A DNA stretch of 64,000 nt from Lasiosphaeria ovina (taxonomy: Eukaryota > Ascomycota > Sordariomycetes > Sordariales > Lasiosphaeriaceae): assembly GCA_033439765.1 (NCBI GenBank), contig JAULSN010000002.1, positions 2,294,001-2,358,000 on the forward strand, written 5' to 3'. Position 1 is the first letter of the stretch. The number at the start of each line of letters is the position of its first letter. The notes below the pieces were generated by a model. That model was not told the DNA's origin, made no database searches, and saw nothing but the letters and a program-made list of their open reading frames with translations. The translations under genes were made by a program, and so were the position numbers. Positions 56,011 through 64,000 of this stretch are shown piece after piece.

Positions 56011-58940
56011 TTAAGCCTTCTGCTGCTGCTCACGGAAGTACTTAGCAGCGTTGACCATGTGGGTGAGGGCACCCTTGACCTCATCCCACTTGCGAGTCTT
56101 CAGGCCGCAGTCTAGGGTCAAAGTTAGCTAACATACATATGCCGTTGTCGATGAGACACTTACCAGGGTTGATCCAGAGCTGATCAGGGCGGACTTTTCA
56201 TAAATAGTTAGCACATGGACTGGGCAGCATTCTTCAAAGGCATAGTATGGGATAGTCTTACGGAACTGCAGCATCTCAGAGATGCGCTGCTTGAACTCGT
56301 CCTCGGAAGGAATACGAGGGCTGTGGATGTCATAGACACCTGAAAGTCCGAGTTAGCATCGATCGCTTCAGAGCATACTCGGTGTTATGGATTGGTAACT
56401 TACCAGGGCCGATGTGGCGCGGGTAGTCCTCGTCGATGAAGACCTTGAGGAGCTTGGCGTCGGACTTGGAGTTCTCAATCGAGAGGACATCAGCATCCAA
56501 GGCAGCAATGGCTATTGTCCAGAGTTAGCATACTTCCAACGACCAAAGGTAATCGGGGACAACGAGAGCAGAAAACCGTACCATGGAAGAAATCCTGGAA
56601 CTCAGAGTAGCAGAAGTGAGAGTGGATCTGGGTAGAGTCCTCAACACCAGCGGTGGCGAGCTTGAAGCTGTCGACAGCCCACTTGAGGTAGGCGTCACGC
56701 TCAGATCCCTTCCTCAGGGGAAGACCCTCCCGAAGAGCAGGCTCGTCGACCTGAATGACGAAAATGCCGTTCTTCTCGAGATCGACGACCTCGTCACGCA
56801 GGGCAAGAGCAAGCTGCTGGCACTGGACGGACTGGTGGACATCGTTACGGGGGAAAGACCACCGGAGGCAGGTCACGGGTCCAGTAAGCATGCCCTTCAT
56901 GGGCTTCTTGGAGATGGACGCAGCGTACTTGGACTCCTTGACGGTCATGGGAAGAGGGCGGGAGATGTCGCCCACGATGATGGGAGGACGGACACAGCGG
57001 GAGCCGTAGGATTGAACCCTTTCAATTCCGTTAGCAGTGACTTCGGGAAGCAAAAAGACTGGACAAGACATACCAGGCGTGGGTGGTGAAGACATAGCCT
57101 GTGAGACGCTCGCCAAAGTACTGAACCATGTCGTTACGCTCGGGCTCGCCGTGCACATACACATCTAAACATTGTTAGAACATGGAACGTTGGCACAGTG
57201 GCGAGGATGCCAAATCGCTCAAGGAGCAACAAAGTAACAATCCCAAAGAATCGACTCACCAAGGTCAAGCTCATCCTGAATCTGGACAGCAAGGTCAATC
57301 TCCTTCCTGATGAACTCGTCGTACTGCGCCTCAGAGATATCACCCTTGGTGAACTTGTTACGCTGAACGCGGATCTCCTGTGTCTGGGGGAAAGATCCAA
57401 TTGTGGTGGTGGGGAAGAGGGGAAGCTTGAGGTGTGCTTTCTGCTGGGCATAGCGTGTGTCGAAGTGGGACTTGCGGTTGTGCTGCTCAGGGGTAACCTT
57501 GGCTTGACGCTCTTTGACCTTGGGGTCGTTGGTGCGGGTAGACTCGGACCGGGCTTTGATAGTAGCAGCGTTGGCATCAAGCTCGGCGCGGACAGCCTCG
57601 GGGTTAGTCACAGCCTTGGCGAGGATGGCAACCTCCTTGGTCTTCTCGGTAGCAAAGGCGAACCAGTCGTAAACCTCAATGGGAAGCTTCTTCTCGCTGG
57701 TCAGGGTGTGAGGGGTGTGGAGGAGAGAGCTGGAAGTGGAAACAATGACACGGTCGGCACCGAGAGCGGCGATGGCAGTCTTGACCAGCGCAATGGACTT
57801 CTGGAAGTCGTTCTTCCAGATGTTACGGCCGTCAACGACACCGGCAGCTGCAGTGCAGATTGGAGGTTAGCTCAAGACTCTACATGACTGCGAGCGGGTA
57901 ACTAACAAAGAATCTGCTTGGGGCCGAGCTGCTTGAGGACGGGCTCGAGCTGCTCGGGGTTCCGGACAAGGTCGACGTGCAGACCCTGGACCTTGGCAAA
58001 GGCGGGGAGGACGTCAAAGTTGTGGACGATATCACCGAAGTAGGTGGCGACGACAACAGAAGGAGCAGCACTGCCCAGGGCGCTGATGGCCTCATAGGCG
58101 GGCTTGAAGGCAGCCTTGACCTCGGGTGCGAGGTCAAAGACTAGGATGGGCTCGTCAATCTGGACGCTCTCGGCGCCAGCGGCCTTGAGGGCCTTCAGGA
58201 GCTCGACGTAGACAGGGATGAGCTTGTCAAGGAGGGTGATGGGGTTGACGGACGAGCCACGGTCAGCCTTGCCAAGGGCCAGGAACGAGACGGGGCCGAC
58301 AAGGACAGGGCGGGTAACAAAGCCAGCCTCCTTGGCCTCGAGGAACTCGCGCACGGGCTTGGGGTCCTTGGCGAGGGAGAAGGTCTGGTTGTCTTGGAGG
58401 GTGGGCTTGACGTAGTGGTAGTTGGAGTCAAACCACTTGACCATCTCCAGGGCGGGGACATCTACACCGCCCTTTTGGTGGCCACGGCCCATGGCGAAGT
58501 ACTCATCGATGGGAGCAAGCTTCTGGGATGTGTAGCGCTCGGGAACGGCCTGCGTGGTATGGTCAATTGGCAAGCCCCGAACGGAGAGAGCGGTGTGCTT
58601 GTAGGGTGACTCACATTGAAGAGCTGGATGTGGTCGAGGACATGGTCGTAGTGAGCAAAGTCGTTGGAGGGGATGATGTCTACTCCGGCATCCTTCTGGA
58701 TCTTCCAGTGGGCCAGACGCAGTCTCTTGCCTTCGGCGAGGAGGTCGGCCTGCGAGATCTTGTCGGCCCAGTATGCCTCGTTGGCCTTCTTCAAGTCACG
58801 AAGGACTCCGATTCGCCTTTGGACAAAGGGCCGTTAGCAAACGCCAAGGGCAATGGAACGGAATGGGATGGAGTATATCTCGGCCAATTGGGCTCGAATT
58901 GATCGACTTACGGAAATCCCAACACGGATGACTGAACCAT
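56011..58940 (-). CDS. met6: Cobalamin-independent methionine synthase (MetE type)
   Basis: It transfers a methyl group from 5-methyltetrahydropteroyltri-glutamate to homocysteine, the last step of methionine synthesis, in the cytosol. Ten exons: 58940-58912, 58816-58615, 58549-57907, 57847-57260, 57164-57074, 57018-56582, 56511-56404, 56339-56262, 56193-56164, 56111-56011; continuous frame, 768 aa, the usual size. The start [13 protein letters not shown] is the family N-terminus. The N-terminal domain continues through DVDLV-type TIM-barrel strands ([37 protein letters not shown]). The C-terminal catalytic domain has [41 protein letters not shown] sequence, [10 protein letters not shown] (zinc ligands His and Cys) and [11 protein letters not shown] (third zinc ligand Cys). 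Exon 9 is only 30 nt and exon 1 29 nt; exons 8-10 join as [20 protein letters not shown]. The gene is divergent from pan1. Confidence 0.95.
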
Positions 58941-60021
58941 CTTGAATATGAGGGGGAGGGGTCTTAAAGTTTGGGTACGAGACAGAATGCTGCTTCTTTC
59001 TTGACCTGGGTCTTGCTCGGGTCTACCAGGCAAGCAAGCGGAAGATGGAGGTAGATGAGGAAGAGGAATGAAGGAGAGAAAGAGCAGCCTGACGGGGGAG
59101 CGGGGAGGTTATTAAGAAAGAAGCAGCAGAGCTGCGGTGTACCTAAGAGGGCGAGTTTTGTGCTCGACGCCCCGGGATCGGTGGGGTCCCCCCACCATGT
59201 TCGGAGCCCGGCCCTCAATGTCCCCTCCTTTCTTTGGGCCATTTGGTGGGGTGAAAATCCATAGCTCGGCGCTTCAGGGCACTGCAGGGTCTGTGGGTTT
59301 TCGGCCGTTGTTAGTGTTTAACGCAGCGAATGCGTGCCGACGCTATCGTGCAGAGGCCGATGATGTGATTGAGCCTCTGAAGAACATCGGATTTTTGGCC
59401 CCCTCCGACCAGGACTCAAGCTCCGGGAACCGGGTACGTACTTTGGCGGGGCACTGTGCAGTCGGGGTCTTCCCAGTCTGGCCTCGCTCCGCTCGCTTCC
59501 CTGCGGAGGAAACTATGGCCGTCTCCGAGGAACCCTGGCAGGTCCAGCCCCTGGCGCCCCACATTAAATTTGGCACCTCATTTCCAAGGTTGTGCGCATG
59601 TGGACACTTGGAGTGCGTGCGTGTGCGTGTGCGTCTGAGACGGACGGATGGTTGATTTGATGCAGTTCAGCCGGGCAAGCAAGCGCCACGGTTTCTGCCA
59701 TTCTATTCGCCTGCGACACACTGCCTGGAACCTCCAACCACAGCTCAGACAGAGCAGGAGCCCAAGGACTGGTGCACGCAGCCTCGCAAGAGCTTCGTCA
59801 TCGTCAAATCCACGACTACTACCCTCGGCAGCAACTAGATTTGCAAACTCAACAATTAATTATTCACAATCTCCATTAAAGTTATTTTCAAACCTCTTGC
59901 GGACGCGCACTCCTCCACGAGCCGACACCGCTTTACCCGACGGGTTTGTCGCCCCCGTCATTCGACTTAGGTCGCTGCTCTATTCCACTGTCTCGACACG
60001 ACTCCCATAATATCCCTCGCC
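58941..60021. promoter_or_regulatory. Divergent promoter region of met6 and pan1
   Basis: About 1.1 kb between the two start codons. A GGTGGGG/CCCCACC hairpin-like dyad is at about 59180-59197 and a short GT-rich run at 59612-59632. I looked for a sulfur-regulator palindrome but saw no full match. The 120 nt before pan1 are CT/CG-rich. No separate gene. Confidence 0.55.
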
Positions 60022-63000
60022 ATGTATTCGAATCCGAATTCGTTCCTGGGCGGCAACAGCCTACGCCCCGGCCCGCAACAATATGGCGGCGGCTCCTTCG
60101 GCGCGGCAGGCGGCCAGCAGCAGCCACAGCAACAACCAGGCCAGTTCGCTCCCCAGCCCACTGGCTATGGACAGGTTCCGCTCCAGCAGCAGTATACCGG
60201 CTACCCCGGATTACAGCCGCAGCAGGGCACCGGGCAGCTCCAGCCTCAGTTCACTGGCTACGTGCCGGCACAGCAGGGGAACTTCCAGTCCGCGGCGCCG
60301 CCAATGCCGGCGATTCCCTCTCAGTTTCAGCAACAGACGGGCGCGTTTGCATCTGCGCAGCCGCAACCTCAACAGTCTGCCCAGACTTTGGCGCCCCCTC
60401 CTACACCCGTCAAGCCGCAGCCTACTGGATTTACCGAAATGGCGGCCTCGTTCCAGACGGGCGGCTCGGCAAAGCCCAAGGGGCGCAGGGCTGAGAAGCA
60501 AGCGATCAAGATTCCAAACATCCGTCTTTCGTTCATCACGGCGCAGGACCAAGCCAAATTCGAGACGTTGTTCAAGTCAGCCGTCGGTGATGGTCAAACC
60601 ACCATGTCTGGAGACAAGGCGAGAGATCTTTTGTTGCGCTCGAGGCTTGACGGAGATTCGCTCTCCCAAATCTGGTGAGTACCGCTGCCGCACACAGACC
60701 GTGACGACACGAGCTGATTAAACTGCGCAGGACCTTGGCCGATACTACAAGATCAGGCCAGCTGCATTTCCCCGAGTTTGCCCTGGCCATGTACCTTTGC
60801 AATTTGAAGCTTACTGGGAAGACCGTCCCTTCCAACCTTCCCGAAAACATCAAGAACGAGGTGTCCAGTATGGTGGACATCATCAACTTCAGCATAGTTG
60901 AGGAAGCTGGCGGCAGCTCCACTCCCAACAGCAACGCCCCTGATTTTGCCCCTATGCAAAGCACGGCCACTCCTCCCACTATCCAGCATCCTCAACCACA
61001 GGCGTCCAACTCGCAGATCCTTCAGGCGCAGATGACGGGCTTCCCCGGTCAGCAGACTGGATATATGGGCCAGAACCAGGGCCTTCAGGCGCAACAGACA
61101 GGATTCCCGCAAGCCACTGGGTATACCGGTCCTCGCCCTCCTATGCCGCCAATGCCGACCGGGTTTGGATCGACCTTGGGGCCTAATGCTGGCCCCGGAG
61201 GATTGGTAGCTCCGCTGAACGCTCAGCCAACGGGAAGGCCTGGCCAGTGGGGTCTTGTTAACACTCCATCGACTGGACTTCCGAATATTGATGCTCTTCA
61301 GGCACGCATGATGCCCCAGCAAGGCCGCGAGCAGCAAAGCTACACCACTGCCGGATTGCAGGGCAATGCGGTTATTCCTTGGGCAATCACAAAGGACGAG
61401 AAGACGAGATATGACTCTCTGTTCAGAGCGTGGGACGGCCTAAACAAGGGATACATTGCCGGTGCTCAGGCCATCGAGATCTTTGGCCAAAGCGGTTTGG
61501 ACGAAGGTGAGCTTATGAGAGTCTGGACTCTCGCTGATAACGGAAACAAGGGTCGCTTGGATCTGGACGAGTTTGCCGTTGCAATGCATTTGATCTACCG
61601 GAAGCTTAACGGGTACCCCACCCCGAATCAACTTCCTGCCGAACTGGTACCTCCGTCAAGCAGGAACCTGAACGAGTCTCTCGGCACAATCAAGAACATG
61701 TTGCACCAAGAGTCGGATTTCCGGAAGAACTCCGGTGCGGCTTTGTTACCCCAAAAGACTGGTGTCAGCTACCTGAAAAGCCACTCGTTCAGGGGCAGTG
61801 GTGGAGCCTTCGGCGGTAACCGCAAGGATGCTACTGTCTTCAAGAACAACGACGACGAAGTGGGCTATCGGTCGAGCGCGCGCCGCAGGCTTGGCAATGG
61901 ATCACCGCGCCCTGAATCTCCATCGTCTGTCACTTCAAACGATGAAATGACCTTGGATCAGCTCCGGAAAAAGATCAAGGAGAAGCAGATTCTGCTAGAT
62001 GCCATGGACTTCAAAGACGAGAAGTATGCCGAAGAGGACGACATTCTTGACCGGCGCGATCGCCGGGAAGCTGAGGAACTCTACCGCCGTATTAGAAGGA
62101 TTCAAGAGGATATCAATAACCACCCCGACGCATCCTCAATCGGCGGGGACTCTGACGCGGAGAGAAGAGCGCTGAAGCGGCAGCTTCAGAATTTGACAGA
62201 CAAGATCCCCGAACTCGCATCTCAGGTTAGAAAGACTGAAAAAGCTATTGCTGAGGCGAGAATGGAGCTCTTCCGCCTGAAAGATGCCAAGGCTCATCCA
62301 AGCAGCGCTGCTACAATCATCGGCACTGGCCCCGGCGGCACGGTCACCGAGTCTGACAGACTCAAAGCTCGGGCTAAAGCCATGATGCAACAGCGGACCG
62401 CTGCTTTAACTGGCCGAAAAGTTGATGTTGGCGGCGGCGAGGATCTGGATGCCCCCAAGAGGCTCGAAGAAGAGAGCATCAAAACCAGAACCGAAAAGGA
62501 AAACAACGAGCGTATGGTGCGCGATGTGGAAGACAGTGTTCGGGAATTTGCAAAGGGCGTTGAAGACAATCTAAAGGAAGGTGGCCAGGATTCAACTACA
62601 GAACACGAGAGACGCCGCTGGGAAGATGGCCTTGGAGTCGAGGACGAGATCAGGGATTTCATATATGATTTGCAGCGCGAGAGCAGGGCTGCTCGTGTCC
62701 GAACCCAGGATCGCCAGGGAGGTCGCCGGGCTGCGCAAGAGCCTGTTAGAGCAGAGGCGCCTCCATCTGCTCGCTTTGATACCCCTCCCGAGACGTCTCG
62801 TACGTCTACCCTAAGCGCTGCCCCAGCCGCTGCTGGCGGCTCATACGCCTCGTACAAGACACCCGAGGAGCGAGCTGCGTTTATCAAGCAGCAGGCAGAG
62901 CAACGGATGGCTGAGAGACTGGCTGCATTGGGCATCAAAGCTCCCAGTAAGCCCGGCGAGACTACGGCTCAGAGGATGGAGCGTGAACGAGCCGAGAGGG

Positions 63001-64000
63001 CGGCAAAACTACGCCAGGCAGAGGAAGAAGACGCTCGGCGGGAAACCGAGAGACAATCCAGGCTTGCTGAAGAGTATGGAACGCCGACAACAGCGGTCCA
63101 GTCTCCCAAGGGCGAGGCCAAGAGGCCTCCTCCGCCTCCAAGCAGAAAAACCGCGAAGGTCGATGACAGACGACAGGAGGAGGAGGAGGCTGCTGCTGCT
63201 GCTGCTGCGAGGAAGGCAGACGAGGAGCGACAACAGCAGGAGCGCGAGGCACAGCAACATGCTTCTCAGCAATTTGAGTACGTGTGTCCAATCCCCCCCC
63301 CCCCCCCCCCCAGTCGGGTCGTATCTAACTAGGTTTCGCAGGGCAAGCGCGAGAGCTCAAGAAGAGGCGCTCGCAACCGAACGTGAAGCGGCCGATGCCA
63401 GCCTGAAGGCGCTCGAAGAAAGAGTCCGGCAAAGCAAGCTGAAGAAGGAAGAAGAGAAGCGGAAGAAGAAAGCTGCGCAGGCCGAGGCAAAAGAAAAGGA
63501 AGCCAAATTGGCGCAGCGTCGGGCTGAAATCGAGGCGACTCGCAAGCGCGAGGAGGAGCTTCGGAGGCAGCTCGAGGCAATTGACAACGACAACAGCTCG
63601 TCTGACGACGACGAGGGACCAGAGCAAATCACTCCACAGGCATCAACTCCAACACTAGGCGGTAGCCAGGTCGGCAGCCAGGAGCTGGAGCCCAGGCCTA
63701 CTCCCCCTGTGATTCCTGTGGCCTCGCCACCGCAAATCACTACAACCAGTCCTGCCGCCGCCGAGACTGAGAGCCGCAATCCGTATTTCAAGCTGATGTC
63801 GCAGTCCTCGGAGCCGTCATCAGTCTCGGGAGGCCCGCCAGCAGCGCCGCCGCAGCCAGATGTGTCTACCAACCCGTTTCACCGAATGTCCATGTCGCAG
63901 GCAGCTACGCCAGCAGCTCCGTCTGGACTCGTATCTAGGAAGCAGCCTGACGACGATGGCTGGGGCTCTGATAAGGACGAAGACGACGAAGATTCCGATG
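60022..64000 (+). CDS. pan1: Pan1 EH-domain endocytic scaffold, 3'-truncated by the window
   Basis: It couples endocytic coat assembly to Arp2/3 actin polymerisation with End3 and Sla1 at cortical patches. Exons 60022-60674, 60731-63277 and 63342 to beyond 64000; at least 1286 aa are visible, with no stop before the window end. EH domain 1 is at about 180-260 ([39 protein letters not shown], the W formed at the first splice). EH domain 2 is at about 435-520 ([41 protein letters not shown]). Long charged coiled-coil stretches follow (from about 600), then acidic [11 protein letters not shown] and an NPF. Around the EH domains lie repeated [L/V]xxQxTG motifs, the Prk1/Ark1 kinase sites of yeast Pan1. 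The expected WH2 and proline-rich C-terminus should lie outside the window. Intron 2 contains 19 C in a row. Confidence 0.95.
63293..63311. repeat. 19-nt poly-C tract in pan1 intron 2
   Basis: An uninterrupted run of C inside the 64-nt intron, between the donor and a CTAAC branch site. It sits in the same kind of place as the poly-C of rae1 intron 1. Confidence 0.92.

Noticed and set aside
59180..59197. GGTGGGG/CCCCACC hairpin in the met6-pan1 promoter
   Set aside because: A seven-base stem is expected by chance in GC-rich DNA; not evidence of a terminator or operator.

Overview
The window is nuclear DNA of a filamentous ascomycete, most likely a Sordariomycete. Introns are short (about 50-230 nt) with GT..AG ends and GCTAAC/CTAAC/CTGAC branch sites. 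Coding sequence is rich in G/C-ending codons, intergenic gaps are long, and the gene set (Cdc25-type RasGEF with SH3, Pan1, Gpi13, Rae1, Pumilio, cobalamin-independent methionine synthase) is typical of such fungi. I rebuilt exon structures by hand from splice signals and reading-frame continuity. No prokaryotic, viral or organellar sequence was seen, and the genus cannot be named from this DNA alone.

Layout. 0.2-4.1 kb (-): cdc25-like Ras guanine-nucleotide exchange factor. 4.1-13.8 kb: a 9.7-kb stretch with no supportable protein gene, containing microsatellites and one small pogo/Fot1-like MITE at 11.34-11.58 kb. 13.8-16.4 kb (+): C2H2 zinc-finger transcription factor with a fungal_trans-like middle domain. 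18.1-28.7 kb (+): four genes in one direction: a GH16 glucanase-like protein, a GH64 beta-1,3-glucanase-like protein, a secreted putative GPI protein and a disordered hydrophilic (LEA-like) protein. 29.3-30.3 kb (-): an ankyrin-repeat gene that looks broken by frameshifts and a 29-nt tandem duplication. 31.5-32.8 kb (+): secreted SGNH/GDSL lipase-like enzyme. 34.3-35.6 kb (+): Rae1/Gle2 mRNA-export WD40 protein. 38.0-41.2 kb (-): eight-repeat Pumilio (PUF) protein, convergent with rae1. 41.2-49.0 kb: a second long gene-poor gap. 49.0-49.6 kb (+): small single-pass membrane protein. 51.2-54.5 kb (+): gpi13/PIG-O. 56.0-58.9 kb (-): met6, ten exons. 60.0 kb to the window end (+): pan1, cut by the window edge.

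How the genes relate. Most are housekeeping or regulatory genes that are not functionally linked. There is a loose cell-surface theme: GH16, GH64, a putative GPI protein, a GPI-anchor biosynthesis enzyme, and Pan1, which links endocytosis to actin. The most reportable observations are the MITE with TA target duplication and matching inverted ends, the broken ankyrin gene, a 32-nt perfect palindrome between convergent rae1 and the PUF gene, the PUF protein's readable UGUANAUA code with matching sites downstream of two other genes in the window, seven Prk1-type [L/V]xxQxTG phosphorylation motifs in Pan1, and the two unusually long gene-free regions next to regulator genes. I did not find a convincing wholly new multi-gene system.
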